Assembly: GCF_039832105.1 (NCBI RefSeq)
Contig: NZ_JBDOHS010000001.1
Span: 124,001 to 188,000, forward strand
Direction of reading: 5' to 3'
DNA from: Dorea_A sp016295505
Lineage (GTDB): Bacteria; Bacillota; Clostridia; Lachnospirales; Lachnospiraceae
DNA: 64,000 bases
The position numbers and the translations under genes were made by a program. The notes beneath the pieces were generated by a model, which worked only from the letters and a program-made list of their open reading frames with translations, was not told the DNA's origin and did not search any database. Below are positions 1 to 8,341 of the stretch, in pieces. The first letter of the stretch is position 1; each line of letters opens with the position of its first letter.

Positions 1-404
1 GCCCCGCATCCTACACAGGCGCGACGCCCGCCCATACGGCGAACAATATTCTCATCCGGTACATCTACGTCGATTGCATAATCCATCTTTTCCCCCAAAG
101 CTTCCAGTGCCTTATCCAGCGCCTCTGCCTGCGGAATTGTTCTTGGAAATCCATCCAGAACATATCCATTTTTACAGTCATCCTGTTTTACACGATCAAC
201 TACAAGATCCACAACCAGTTCATCCGGTACCAACAGACCCTGATCCATATAAGTCTTAGCCTTTTTCCCAAGCTCTGTACCGTTTTTAATGTTAGCTCTG
301 AAGATATCACCTGTAGAAATATGCGGGATGCTGTATTTTGCGGCAATTTTCTTTGCCTGAGTTCCCTTGCCCGCTCCCGGAGCTCCTAACATAATAATTT
401 TCAT
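1..404 (-). CDS. adk: Adenylate kinase, 3' end cut by window edge
   Basis: Adenylate kinase converts ATP and AMP to two ADP in the cytosol. The visible 134 codons start at an ATG preceded by AAAGGAGG. They show the P-loop GAPGAGKGTQ near residue 7, the AMP-binding STGDIFRA stretch, the DGFPRT motif, and the first cysteine pair (CVGCG) of a zinc-type LID domain right at the window edge. The usual length is about 215 residues, so roughly the last 80 are missing only because the window ends. It follows secY by 61 nt on the same strand, the usual spc-operon tail in Firmicutes. Confidence 0.97.
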   Translation of the reverse strand, partial: MKIIMLGAPGAGKGTQAKKIAAKYSIPHISTGDIFRANIKNGTELGKKAKTYMDQGLLVPDELVVDLVVDRVKQDDCKNGYVLDGFPRTIPQAEALDKALEALGEKMDYAIDVDVPDENIVRRMGGRRACVGCG

Positions 405-465
405 ATCTTCGTTCCTCCTTTATAGCATTTTAACCCGCGAAAAAAATTCCCGCGAGTCAAAATTA

Positions 466-1782
466 TTAGCTATTTAAAAATCCCTTGTAATGTCGCACAA
501 GTGTCATTGATTCCAGCTGCTTGATTGTTTCAAGTACAACACTGACGATAATGATCAGAGATGTTCCTCCAAATGATACACTTGCACCAAGTGCTCCATT
601 AAAGAAGATTGGAATCACCTGTATCACAATCAGTCCACAAGCACCTATAAAGATGATATAATTCAATATCTTGTTTAAGTATTCAACTGTTGGTCTTCCC
701 GGACGGATACCCGGAATGAAACCGCCACTCTTCTTCATATTATTTGCAATCTCTAATGGATTGAAAGTAATTGAAGTATAGAAGTATGCAAAAAATACAG
801 TAAGAATAATGTATACGATTAATCCCCATGAATACTTAATCTGTTCCGGATTACACCAGTTTCCCTGATTCATACCACGAAGAATCTCGCTTCCGATTCC
901 TGACCCGTTGCCTTTTCCAAGAAAAGAGGCAATTACGATCGGGAACTGCATCAGAGATGAAGAAAAGATGATTGGAATTACACCGGCCGTATTCACTTTC
1001 AACGGGATGTTAGAAGATTGTCCGCCATAGGTCTTTCTTCCAACTACCTTCTGTGAATACTGTACTGCAATTCTTCTTTCTCCGTCCTGGAGAATCACTG
1101 TGAATACCACCAGGAGAATAATAATTGCAAGAATCACAACAACTGCAAGGGCAGCTGACGCGATCGGCTTACCTTTTACAAACTGATCAAACAGTGATGT
1201 CATATCGCTAGGAATACGTGAAATGATGTTGATCACCAATACAATAGAAATACCGTTTCCAACACCTTTTTCTGTGATTCTCTCACCAATCCACATCAGT
1301 AATGCAGAACCGGCTGTAAGAGTAAGTACTACAATCACGGCATTAACAAAGTTAAACTCTACAAGAAGTCCCTGACGTCCAAATCCTACAGCCATGGCTG
1401 TAGATTCGATCAATGCAAGTCCTACTGTCAGATAACGTGTGATAGCCGCAATCTTTTTTCTGCCAGACTCTCCATCTTTATGCATCTCCTCAAGCTTTGG
1501 AATTGCAATCGTAAGAAGCTGCATAATGATTGAAGAAGTAATGTATGGCGTAATACTCAACGCAAAAACTGACATCTGTTCAAAGGAACCGCCGGTGAAA
1601 GCGTTAAACAAGTTAAACGCTTCACCGGTATTCTGTTCAAAAAATTCTTTGATATAAGCGCCGTTCACACCTGGTGTCGGCAGCTGAGAGCCAATACGTA
1701 TAACAACTAACATCAAAAACGTATATCCGATTTTTTTGCGAATATCTTTAATTTGAAATGCCTTTCGGAATGTTTCTAACAT
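466..1782 (-). CDS. secY: Preprotein translocase subunit SecY
   Basis: SecY is the pore-forming membrane subunit of the Sec translocon and exports or inserts proteins. The product is 438 residues, the usual length, with about ten hydrophobic segments and family signatures: an N-terminal LETFRKAFQIKDIRKK amphipathic start, GVNGAYI in the plug region and a C-terminal SMTLVRHYKGFL tail. Its ATG overlaps the rplO stop by one base, which implies translational coupling in the ribosomal operon; adk follows. Confidence 0.98.
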   Translation of the reverse strand: MLETFRKAFQIKDIRKKIGYTFLMLVVIRIGSQLPTPGVNGAYIKEFFEQNTGEAFNLFNAFTGGSFEQMSVFALSITPYITSSIIMQLLTIAIPKLEEMHKDGESGRKKIAAITRYLTVGLALIESTAMAVGFGRQGLLVEFNFVNAVIVVLTLTAGSALLMWIGERITEKGVGNGISIVLVINIISRIPSDMTSLFDQFVKGKPIASAALAVVVILAIIILLVVFTVILQDGERRIAVQYSQKVVGRKTYGGQSSNIPLKVNTAGVIPIIFSSSLMQFPIVIASFLGKGNGSGIGSEILRGMNQGNWCNPEQIKYSWGLIVYIILTVFFAYFYTSITFNPLEIANNMKKSGGFIPGIRPGRPTVEYLNKILNYIIFIGACGLIVIQVIPIFFNGALGASVSFGGTSLIIIVSVVLETIKQLESMTLVRHYKGFLNS

Positions 1783-2222
1783 TAGATCACCTCTGCTTTT
1801 CCACCTAACGCCTCAATCTTAGCTACAGCACCTGCACTGAATGCATTTGCCTGAACTGTAAGCTTCTTTGTAAGTTCTCCGCTTCCAAGGATCTTAACAC
1901 CGTCTCTTGGGTTCTTAACGATTCCCTGCTCGATCAATGTCTCTACAGAAACAACTGAATCATTCTCGAATACTTCAAGAGCATCTACATTGATACCAAC
2001 GATTGTCTTCGTATTTCTGTTTGTGAATCCTCTCTTTGGAATTCTTCTATATAATGGCATCTGGCCACCTTCGAAACCTGGTCTTGTTGCACCAGAACGA
2101 GCTTTCTGACCCTTATGTCCCTTACCGGCTGTCTTGCCATTTCCAGAACCGTGTCCACGTCCTCTTCTGAAATTATCACTCTGTTTTGCTCCATCAGCAG
2201 GTCTTAAGTTTGATAAATCCAT
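1782..2222 (-). CDS. rplO: 50S ribosomal protein L15
   Basis: Large-subunit protein L15, 146 residues, the normal bacterial length. The glycine- and lysine-rich N-terminal third (GRGHGSGNGKTAGKGHKG) and the GFEGGQMPLYRRIPKRGF motif are diagnostic. It lies between rpmD and secY in the conserved spc order and touches secY by one base. Confidence 0.98.
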   Translation of the reverse strand: MDLSNLRPADGAKQSDNFRRGRGHGSGNGKTAGKGHKGQKARSGATRPGFEGGQMPLYRRIPKRGFTNRNTKTIVGINVDALEVFENDSVVSVETLIEQGIVKNPRDGVKILGSGELTKKLTVQANAFSAGAVAKIEALGGKAEVI

Positions 2223-2251
2223 TGTGACACCTCCTTATCTGAATAATTATA

Positions 2252-2431
2252 CTATACTTCTTCTACTTTTACCAGGTGAGAAACCTGTTTTACCATACCT
2301 CTTGTTGCTGCATTATCCGGAAGGACAACTGTCTTTCCTGTCTTTCTCAGACCTAATGCTTCAACAGTCTTTTTGTGCTTCGGTACAGCTCCAATTGTAG
2401 ACTTTACTAATGTAACTTTTAAATCTGCCAT
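2252..2431 (-). CDS. rpmD: 50S ribosomal protein L30
   Basis: A 59-residue protein, a typical size for L30. It begins MADLKVTLVKSTIG, followed by the KHKKTVEALGLRK core and a GMVKQVSHLVKVEEV end. It sits between rpsE and rplO as expected, with an AGGAGG-type site upstream of its ATG. The call rests on composition, length and position, which agree fully with the L30 family. Confidence 0.96.
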   Translation of the reverse strand: MADLKVTLVKSTIGAVPKHKKTVEALGLRKTGKTVVLPDNAATRGMVKQVSHLVKVEEV

Positions 2432-2445
2432 CTTATTCTACCTCC

Positions 2446-2955
2446 TTAGCCTAAGATCTCTTCCACAGATTTACCGCGAAGCTTAGCTACCTCTTCCGGA
2501 GTCTTAATCTGGCGTAATCCATCGATTGTTGCAAGAACTACGTTCTGCTTATTGTTGGAGCCAAGAGATTTTGTACGAATATTCTTGATTCCTGCCATCT
2601 CGATTACGGCACGCGCCGGACCACCGGCGATAACTCCAGTACCTTCCGGAGCTTTCTTCAATAATACGGAAGCGCCTCCGAATTTACCGATAAAATCGTG
2701 TGTAACACTCTCATTTTCATCTAATGCTACGGAAATAAGATTCTTAGCTGCATCTTCTTTTCCTTTGCGGATTGCTTCTGGGATTTCAGTAGCTTTTCCT
2801 AAGCCTGCACCAACATGACCATTTCCATCACCAACAACAACTAAAGCTGTGAATCTCATATTACGGCCACCCTTAACAACTTTGGTTACACGCTTAATTG
2901 ACACTACTTTTTCTGTTAATTCTAATTGACTAGCATCAATACGTTCCTGTTTCAT
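2446..2955 (-). CDS. rpsE: 30S ribosomal protein S5
   Basis: S5, 169 residues, contributes to translational accuracy in the small subunit. It has the N-terminal double-stranded-RNA-binding fold (VVSIKRVTKVVKGGRNMRF, then VGDGNGHVGAGLGKA) and the C-terminal GTGVIAGGPARAV segment seen in all S5 proteins. The position between rplR and rpmD is canonical. Confidence 0.98.
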   Translation of the reverse strand: MKQERIDASQLELTEKVVSIKRVTKVVKGGRNMRFTALVVVGDGNGHVGAGLGKATEIPEAIRKGKEDAAKNLISVALDENESVTHDFIGKFGGASVLLKKAPEGTGVIAGGPARAVIEMAGIKNIRTKSLGSNNKQNVVLATIDGLRQIKTPEEVAKLRGKSVEEILG

Positions 2956-2969
2956 GTGTGCTCCTCCTT

Positions 2970-3338
2970 CTAGAAATTCAACCCAGCTTCTCTAGCTGCG
3001 TCTGCCAATGCCTGAACTTTACCCTGGTAAATAAATCCGCCTCTGTCAAAGACAACGTCTTTAATACCTTTTTCCAATGCCTTCTCAGCGATTACTTTTC
3101 CAAGATAAGCTGCTGCTTCAACATTGTTTGTTTTCTCTAAGTTTGCTTTCACATCTTTCTGAAGAGTGGATGCGGAAACCAGAGTATTATGAGCTGTATC
3201 ATCAATGATCTGAGCATACATATGATTGTTACTTCTAAATACCGCTAAACGTGGGCACTCAGCAGTACCGCTTAAACGGTTACGTAATTTTCTGTGTTTG
3301 TTAACACGTACTTCATTTCTTGATTTTTTGCTAACCAT
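2970..3338 (-). CDS. rplR: 50S ribosomal protein L18
   Basis: L18, 122 residues, binds 5S rRNA. The sequence shows the basic start MVSKKSRNEVRVNKHRKLR, the PRLAVFRSNNHMYAQIIDD block and the C-terminal DRGGFIYQGKVQALADAAREAGL motif. It follows rplF and precedes rpsE in the conserved order. Confidence 0.98.
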   Translation of the reverse strand: MVSKKSRNEVRVNKHRKLRNRLSGTAECPRLAVFRSNNHMYAQIIDDTAHNTLVSASTLQKDVKANLEKTNNVEAAAYLGKVIAEKALEKGIKDVVFDRGGFIYQGKVQALADAAREAGLNF

Positions 3339-3355
3339 TTTTACACTCTCCTTTC

Positions 3356-3898
3356 TTATTTCTTACCTGTCTTACCAACTTTACGTCTGATCACTTCATC
3401 AGCATACTTGATGCCTTTGCCCTTATATGGCTCCGGTCTTCTCTTGTCTCTGATTTCAGCTGCGTACTGGCCAACTTTTTCTTTGCTGATACCCTTAACA
3501 ATAATCTTGTTCTGGCCTTCAACAACAGTCTCAACACCTTCCGGATCAATCATCTCTACCGGATGAGAATATCCAAGACTCAGTGTTAATTTATTTCCTG
3601 CTTTTGCTGCTCTGTAACCAACACCATTTACTTCCAGAACCTTCTGGTATCCATCTGTAACACCAACAACCATGTTGTTGATCAGTGTTCTTGTAAGACC
3701 ATGTAAAGATTTCATTTTCTTTAAGTCATTTGGTCTTGTTACTACAACTTCTGCACCTTCTACCTTGATTTCCATTTCTGTAGGAAGTTCTCTTACAAGA
3801 GTTCCCTTTGGACCTGTTACAGTCACTTTATTGTTCTCTGCGATTTCAACAGTTACACCTGCCGGAATTGCAATTGGATGTCTACCGATACGTGACAT
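3356..3898 (-). CDS. rplF: 50S ribosomal protein L6
   Basis: L6, 180 residues from the chosen ATG. An ATG two codons upstream (3904) lies only two bases after AAGGAGG. The ATG at 3898 is eight bases away and gives the usual MSRIGRHPI start, so it is preferred. The C-terminal KGKGIKYADEVIRRKVGKTGKK tail is typical. Unlike its neighbours it is separated from the upstream rpsH by a folded 189-base insertion (see 3905-4093). Confidence 0.97.
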   Translation of the reverse strand: MSRIGRHPIAIPAGVTVEIAENNKVTVTGPKGTLVRELPTEMEIKVEGAEVVVTRPNDLKKMKSLHGLTRTLINNMVVGVTDGYQKVLEVNGVGYRAAKAGNKLTLSLGYSHPVEMIDPEGVETVVEGQNKIIVKGISKEKVGQYAAEIRDKRRPEPYKGKGIKYADEVIRRKVGKTGKK

Positions 3899-3904
3899 TT
3901 TCAT

Positions 3905-4093
3905 TTCCTCCTTAACTTAGATTCTCGGAGAAGCTGCTGTGGCTTCTCTGTTTTCAGTTTCTTTCGCACCTTCTTACGCATCTAAGGAAGTTCTTTTCGC
4001 CAGGTTCGCGAATACCTCACCAGGCTCAAAGAACGACCTCGCACTAAGCTTAAGCTTCACCTTACGGCTCGCTTTCGCTAAGTTGCTTTCGGT
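3905..4093 (-). other. Structured intercistronic insertion between rpsH and rplF
   Basis: Most junctions in this operon are 0-30 nt. This one is 189 nt and has no open frame. On the transcribed strand it contains a 7-bp hairpin (GAGAAGC/GCTTCTC, 3928-3948) close to the L6 start and a longer imperfect fold with GTTCTTT and AAAGAAC arms around an AGGTATTCGCGAACCT core. It may be a mobile palindromic element or an mRNA processing or regulatory site. No family was recognised. Confidence 0.5.
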
Positions 4094-4495
4094 CTACCAT
4101 ACATAGCAGAGTACTTCTCCGCCGATGCCAAGTTTTCTTGCCTCTTTGTCAGTAATTACACCTTTGTTTGTAGACAGGATTGCTGTTCCGAGTCCACCAA
4201 ATACCTTCGGTACATTCTCGCTGGAAGCGTATACACGAAGACCTGGTTTAGAAATTCTCTTAAGACCTGTAATTACCTTTTCGTTCTTATCAGAACCATA
4301 TTTTAATGTGATGTGAATTGTCTTGAACACACCATCTTCTACGATATCATATTTCTCAATGTAGCCTTCATCCAGTAAGATATTAGCGATAGCAAGCTTC
4401 ATCTTGGATGCCGGAACATCTACAGTATCATGTTTAGCAGTATTTGCATTACGGATTCTTGTAAGCATATCTGCAATTGGATCGCTCATTGTCAT
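4094..4495 (-). CDS. rpsH: 30S ribosomal protein S8
   Basis: S8, 133 residues, binds the central domain of 16S rRNA and in many bacteria represses its own operon. The start MTMSDPIADMLTRIRNA and the C-terminal block GVITDKEARKLGIGGEVLCYVW are diagnostic. AGGAGG stands eight bases before the chosen ATG. Upstream is the zinc-type S14 gene; downstream is the structured 189-base spacer. Confidence 0.98.
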   Translation of the reverse strand: MTMSDPIADMLTRIRNANTAKHDTVDVPASKMKLAIANILLDEGYIEKYDIVEDGVFKTIHITLKYGSDKNEKVITGLKRISKPGLRVYASSENVPKVFGGLGTAILSTNKGVITDKEARKLGIGGEVLCYVW

Positions 4496-4507
4496 TGTTC
4501 TTACCTC

Positions 4508-4693
4508 CTACCAACTTGCTTTCTTAACGCCTGGGATCTGTCCTTTGTATGCCAATTCGCGGAAGCAAACACGGCAGATACCATATTTTCTCAAATATGC
4601 ATGTGGACGTCCACAGATTCTGCAACGATTGTATTCTCTTGTAGAGAATTTCTGCTTGCGCTGCTGTTTTACTTTCATTGCTGTCTTAGCCAT
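4508..4693 (-). CDS. rpsZ: 30S ribosomal protein S14, zinc type (S14Z)
   Basis: A 61-residue S14 of the short, zinc-binding class used by most Firmicutes. Two CxxC pairs are visible (CRICGRPH and CRVCFRE). The C-terminus IPGVKKASW is universal for this class. It sits between rplE and rpsH as expected. Some annotations call it rpsN type Z. Confidence 0.97.
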   Translation of the reverse strand: MAKTAMKVKQQRKQKFSTREYNRCRICGRPHAYLRKYGICRVCFRELAYKGQIPGVKKASW

Positions 4694-4704
4694 AATTTAC
4701 CTCC

Positions 4705-5244
4705 TTATTTTGTAAATGGCATATTGAACTGAGTGAGCAGTTCGCGTGCCTCTTCATCTGTTTTAGCAGTCGTAACGAAGATGATATCCATACCTCTTAC
4801 TTTATCTACTTTATCGTATTCGATTTCAGGGAAGATCAGCTGCTCTTTGATTCCAAGTGCATAGTTTCCTCTTCCGTCGAATGCATTTGGATTAACTCCT
4901 CTAAAGTCACGTACACGAGGAAGTGCAAGGTTGATCAGACGATCAACGAATTCATACATCTTTTCTCCTCTTAAAGTAACCTTACATCCGATTGCCATTC
5001 CCTCTCTGATCTTGAAGTTAGCAACAGATTTTTTAGCTTTACATACAACAGCTTTCTGACCTGTAATCTTTTCCATGTCAGCGATAGCTGCATCTAAAAG
5101 TTTTGCATTATCTTTAGCTTCACCAACACCCATGTTGATAACAACCTTATCGAGTTTTGGCACTTCCATAATATTCTTATAACCGAACTTTTTGATCATT
5201 GCATCAACGATCTCGTTCTGGTACTGTTCTTTCAGTCTACTCAA
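4705..5244 (-). CDS. rplE: 50S ribosomal protein L5
   Basis: L5, 179 residues, binds 5S rRNA and contacts the P-site tRNA. I chose the TTG at 5244 (SRLKEQYQNEI...). The upstream GTG at 5253 directly abuts the GGAGG site, while the TTG is nine bases away and gives the usual family length. Conserved blocks include VVINMGVGEAKDNAK and the C-terminal GMDIIFVTTAKTDEEARELL. Confidence 0.95.
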   Translation of the reverse strand: MSRLKEQYQNEIVDAMIKKFGYKNIMEVPKLDKVVINMGVGEAKDNAKLLDAAIADMEKITGQKAVVCKAKKSVANFKIREGMAIGCKVTLRGEKMYEFVDRLINLALPRVRDFRGVNPNAFDGRGNYALGIKEQLIFPEIEYDKVDKVRGMDIIFVTTAKTDEEARELLTQFNMPFTK

Positions 5245-5266
5245 AGCGTACACCCTCCTTCCTCAA

Positions 5267-5578
5267 TTAATCAATCACTTCGCCTGTTGATTTTGCGTAA
5301 CGTACTTTCTTGTCTCCATCCATCTTGATGCCCACTCTTGTTGCCTGTCCCTTATGAACATACATTACATTAGAACTGTCGATTGGTCCTTCCTGGTGAA
5401 TGATACCGCCTTCTGGATGAGAAGCACTTGGTTTTGCGTGTTTTGTCAGCATATTAACGCCTTCAACAACAACCTTGCCGTCTTTCTGATTTACAGCAAT
5501 TACCTTGCCCTCTTTGTCTTTATCTTTACCAGCGATAACCTTTACAGTGTCGCCTTTTTTAATCTTTAACATTGACAT
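5267..5578 (-). CDS. rplX: 50S ribosomal protein L24
   Basis: L24, 103 residues, an early assembly initiator of the large subunit. The KOW motif is near residues 6-30 (KKGDTVKVIAGKDKDKEGKV), followed by GVNMLTKHAKPS and HPEGGIIHQEGPID. The ATG at 5578 is ten bases from AAGGAGG; an ATG two codons in is less well spaced. It lies between rplN and rplE. Confidence 0.97.
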   Translation of the reverse strand: MSMLKIKKGDTVKVIAGKDKDKEGKVIAVNQKDGKVVVEGVNMLTKHAKPSASHPEGGIIHQEGPIDSSNVMYVHKGQATRVGIKMDGDKKVRYAKSTGEVID

Positions 5579-5593
5579 CTTACGCGCACCTCC

Positions 5594-5962
5594 TTAAAGT
5601 ACTTCCGGAGCCAGAGAAACAATTCTCATGAACTGTTTGTCACGAAGCTCTCTCGCTACTGGCCCGAAGATACGGGTTCCTCTTGGTGTCTTATCATCTT
5701 TTATAATTACAGCAGCATTTTCGTCGAAACGGATATAAGAACCGTCTTTACGACGAGTACTGTTTACAGTACGAACAACTACAGCTTTTACTACATCGCC
5801 TTTTTTAACAACGCCGCCTGGTGTTGCATCTTTAACAGTCGCAATGATTACATCTCCGATACTTGCGTATCTTCTTGTTGAACCACCCATAACACGAATA
5901 CACAGTAATTCTTTTGCACCTGTGTTGTCTGCTACTTTAAGTCTGCTTTCTTGCTGTATCAT
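5594..5962 (-). CDS. rplN: 50S ribosomal protein L14
   Basis: L14, 122 residues, the universal length. Start MIQQESRLKVADNTGAKELLCIRV, central DATPGGVVKKGDVVKAVVVRT and the C-terminal FMRIVSLAPEVL are all characteristic. It lies between rpsQ and rplX in the conserved order. Confidence 0.98.
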   Translation of the reverse strand: MIQQESRLKVADNTGAKELLCIRVMGGSTRRYASIGDVIIATVKDATPGGVVKKGDVVKAVVVRTVNSTRRKDGSYIRFDENAAVIIKDDKTPRGTRIFGPVARELRDKQFMRIVSLAPEVL

Positions 5963-5981
5963 GCAGGTTTCCCTCCTTATA

Positions 5982-6236
5982 CTATTTCACTTTTTCCATA
6001 ACTTCAACAAGTCTCCATCTCTTATCTTTAGAGAGCGGTCTTGTTTCCATAACTTTTACCTTGTCACCGATGTTGCACTCATTGTTCTCATCATGTGCTT
6101 TTAATTTGTATGTTCTCTTTACAATCTTGTTGTAAAGTGGATGTTTTACATGATCTTCTACTGCAACAACTATGGTCTTATCCATTTTATTGCTGACAAC
6201 CTTACCAACACGGGTTTTTCTAAGATTTCTTTCCAC
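5982..6236 (-). CDS. rpsQ: 30S ribosomal protein S17
   Basis: S17, 84 residues, a 16S rRNA-binding OB-fold protein. The sequence RKTRVGKVVSNKMDKTIVVAVE and the block NIGDKVKVMETRPLSKDKRWRL match the family. An 89-nt spacer separates it from rpmC. That spacer contains a small hairpin (CGTTCT/AGAACG arms, 6271-6288) and no open frame. Confidence 0.97.
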   Translation of the reverse strand: MERNLRKTRVGKVVSNKMDKTIVVAVEDHVKHPLYNKIVKRTYKLKAHDENNECNIGDKVKVMETRPLSKDKRWRLVEVMEKVK

Positions 6237-6325
6237 AGTCTATACTCCTTTCGAATATTGAAGCTCTTTTCGTTCTGCTCATAGAACGGCCTGCGCTTGA
6301 AATTCGTGAATCATCACGTCAATGA

Positions 6326-6529
6326 CTACTGGCCTGCCTTTTCAGTAATTACTGTCTGAATTCTGGCAATGTTTCTTCTTACTTCTTTGATTCTGCTTGT
6401 ATTGTCTAACTGATTTGTTGCGTTCTGGAATCTTAAGTTGAAAAGTTCCTTTTTAGCAGCTACTAATTCTTCATTCAGCTCTGCAGCTGATTTTGTTTTT
6501 AAATCTTCTACAAATGCATTAATTTTCAC
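6326..6529 (-). CDS. rpmC: 50S ribosomal protein L29
   Basis: L29, 67 residues from the GTG at 6529, lies near the peptide exit tunnel. An in-frame GTG at 6538 is possible, but the AAGGCGGTGA stretch inside the rplP 3' end is better placed for 6529. The ELNEELVAAKKELFNLRFQNATNQL coiled segment is diagnostic. The gene overlaps the 3' end of rplP by 11 nt. Confidence 0.93.
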   Translation of the reverse strand: MKINAFVEDLKTKSAAELNEELVAAKKELFNLRFQNATNQLDNTSRIKEVRRNIARIQTVITEKAGQ

Positions 6530-6956
6530 TGTTATCACCGCCTTCTAAGTCTGCGCGAGAAACTATTTTACATTTACATGGCAGCTTGTGAGTTGCCAGA
6601 CGAAGTGCTTCTTTTGCAACTTCTTCAGATACGCCTGCGATTTCAAACATAACGCGGCCTGGCTTAACAACTGCTACCCAGTATTCTAAGGTTCCTTTAC
6701 CAGAACCCATACGTGTCTCAGCTGGTTTCGTAGTTACAGGTTTATCCGGGAATATCTTGATCCATACTTTACCACCACGCTTGATATAACGAGTCATAGC
6801 AACACGGGCAGCCTCGATCTGGTTGGAACGGATCCAGCATGGTTCCATTGCAACGATACCATATTCACCATTTGTAATCTGGTTTCCGCGAAGAGCTTTA
6901 CCCTTCATGGAACCACGGAATTGTTTACGACGTTTTACTCTTTTTGGCATTAACAT
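6519..6956 (-). CDS. rplP: 50S ribosomal protein L16
   Basis: L16, 145 residues, helps form the tRNA-binding face of the large subunit. MPKRVKRRKQFRGSMKGKA, GEYGIVAMEPCWI and MGSGKGTLEYWVAVVKPG are family blocks. The ATG at 6956 is spaced ten bases from GGAG; a second ATG two codons in is farther. It is two bases from the rpsC stop and overlaps rpmC. Confidence 0.97.
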   Translation of the reverse strand: MLMPKRVKRRKQFRGSMKGKALRGNQITNGEYGIVAMEPCWIRSNQIEAARVAMTRYIKRGGKVWIKIFPDKPVTTKPAETRMGSGKGTLEYWVAVVKPGRVMFEIAGVSEEVAKEALRLATHKLPCKCKIVSRADLEGGDNSEN

Positions 6957-6958
6957 GA

Positions 6959-7612
6959 TTATCTATCTCCTTCCTTTGCTGCTCTTTCCGGAAGTACTTC
7001 GCCTTTGTAAATCCATACCTTAACACCAACTTTTCCGTAAGTTGTGTCTGCTTCAGCGAATCCGTAGTCAATGTCTGCTCTCAGTGTCTGAAGAGGAATT
7101 GTTCCCTCGCTGTAGAACTCTGTACGAGCCATATCAGCTCCGCCAAGACGTCCTGATACAGATGTCTTAACACCAAGTGCTCCGGACTTCATTGTTCTGG
7201 ACATGCAGGATTTCATTGCACGTCTGAAAGAAATACGGTTCTCAAGCTGTAATGCGATGTTCTCAGCTACTAACTGAGCGTCTTTATCCGGTCTCTTGAT
7301 TTCTTTGATGTCTACGATTAACTTCTTGTCAGTAAACTGTGCTAATTCACCTTTTACTTTCTCGATCTCTGCTCCACCCTTACCGATTACTACTCCAGGT
7401 TTTGCTGTATATACGATGATCTTTACGCGGTCAGATGCTCTTTCGATCTCAATCTTAGAAACACCGGCGTTGTATAATCTTTTCTTAAGATACGTTCTGA
7501 TTTCATGGTCTTCAACTAAGTAGTCTGCGAAATCTTTCTCTGCATACCATCTAGAGTCCCAGTCTTTGATGACACCTACTCTCAAGCCATGAGGATTAAC
7601 TTTCTGTCCCAT
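6959..7612 (-). CDS. rpsC: 30S ribosomal protein S3
   Basis: S3, 217 residues, forms part of the mRNA entry channel. The GQKVNPHGLRVGVIKDWDSRW start, the KH-domain loop VVIGKGGAEIEKVK and SGRLGGADMARTEFYSEG are clear. It lies between rplV and rplP in the normal order. Confidence 0.98.
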   Translation of the reverse strand: MGQKVNPHGLRVGVIKDWDSRWYAEKDFADYLVEDHEIRTYLKKRLYNAGVSKIEIERASDRVKIIVYTAKPGVVIGKGGAEIEKVKGELAQFTDKKLIVDIKEIKRPDKDAQLVAENIALQLENRISFRRAMKSCMSRTMKSGALGVKTSVSGRLGGADMARTEFYSEGTIPLQTLRADIDYGFAEADTTYGKVGVKVWIYKGEVLPERAAKEGDR

Positions 7613-7623
7613 GTTTGCCCTCC

Positions 7624-8010
7624 TTATCTTTCATCAAGCACAAGTGTAATGTGGCTCATTCTCTTTTCGATTCTGTAAGCTCTTCCCTGTGCTCTAGGTC
7701 TGATTCTCTTCATTGTTGGTCCTTTGTTTGCATAAGCCTCTGCAATATACAGATTCTCAGCATTCATGCCGTTGTTATTCTCAGCATTTGCAATTGCAGA
7801 CTCTAATAATTTCTTTATTAAACTAGAAGCATATCTTGGATTGTAAGTTAAAATACCAAGTGCTGTTGTTACATCCTTACCTCTGATGGCATCTAATACG
7901 AAACATGCTTTCTGAACAGAAACTCTTGCGTAAGATAACTTAGCAGAAGGTCTTGTATCTTTGTTAGCATTTCTTTCTCTCTTAATTTGGGATCTATGTC
8001 CTTTAGCCAT
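7624..8010 (-). CDS. rplV: 50S ribosomal protein L22
   Basis: L22, 128 residues, lines the exit tunnel with a long hairpin. The sequences LSYARVSVQKACFVLDAIRG and GPTMKRIRPRAQGRAYRIEKR place it firmly in the family. The N-terminus is about 15 residues longer than the minimal bacterial form, as in other Lachnospiraceae. Confidence 0.97.
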   Translation of the reverse strand: MAKGHRSQIKRERNANKDTRPSAKLSYARVSVQKACFVLDAIRGKDVTTALGILTYNPRYASSLIKKLLESAIANAENNNGMNAENLYIAEAYANKGPTMKRIRPRAQGRAYRIEKRMSHITLVLDER

Positions 8011-8036
8011 GGATGAACCCTCCTTTCACAATCTAA

Positions 8037-8318
8037 TTATCTAACTCTTGATTTCTTTTCGTCTTTTCCGTGTCCTCTGTATGTTCTGGTTGCAACAAAC
8101 TCACCAAGCTTGTGTCCAACCATATCTTCTGTTACATATACAGGTACATGCTTTCTTCCGTCATGAACGGCGATTGTATGTCCGATCATGCTTGGGAAGA
8201 TTGTAGAACGGCGTGACCATGTCTTGATAACAGACTTGTCACCGGATGCGTTCATTGCATCAACCTTCTTAAGCAGGCTTGCGTCTGCGAATGGTCCTTT
8301 TTTAATAGAACGTGCCAT
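8037..8318 (-). CDS. rpsS: 30S ribosomal protein S19
   Basis: S19, 93 residues, contacts the A-site finger and tRNA. MARSIKKGPFADASLLKKVD at the start, TWSRRSTIFPSMIGHTIAVHDG and KLGEFVATRTYRGH are diagnostic. It lies between rplB and rplV. Confidence 0.98.
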   Translation of the reverse strand: MARSIKKGPFADASLLKKVDAMNASGDKSVIKTWSRRSTIFPSMIGHTIAVHDGRKHVPVYVTEDMVGHKLGEFVATRTYRGHGKDEKKSRVR

Positions 8319-8341
8319 AGGTTCTAACCTCCTTATGAAAA

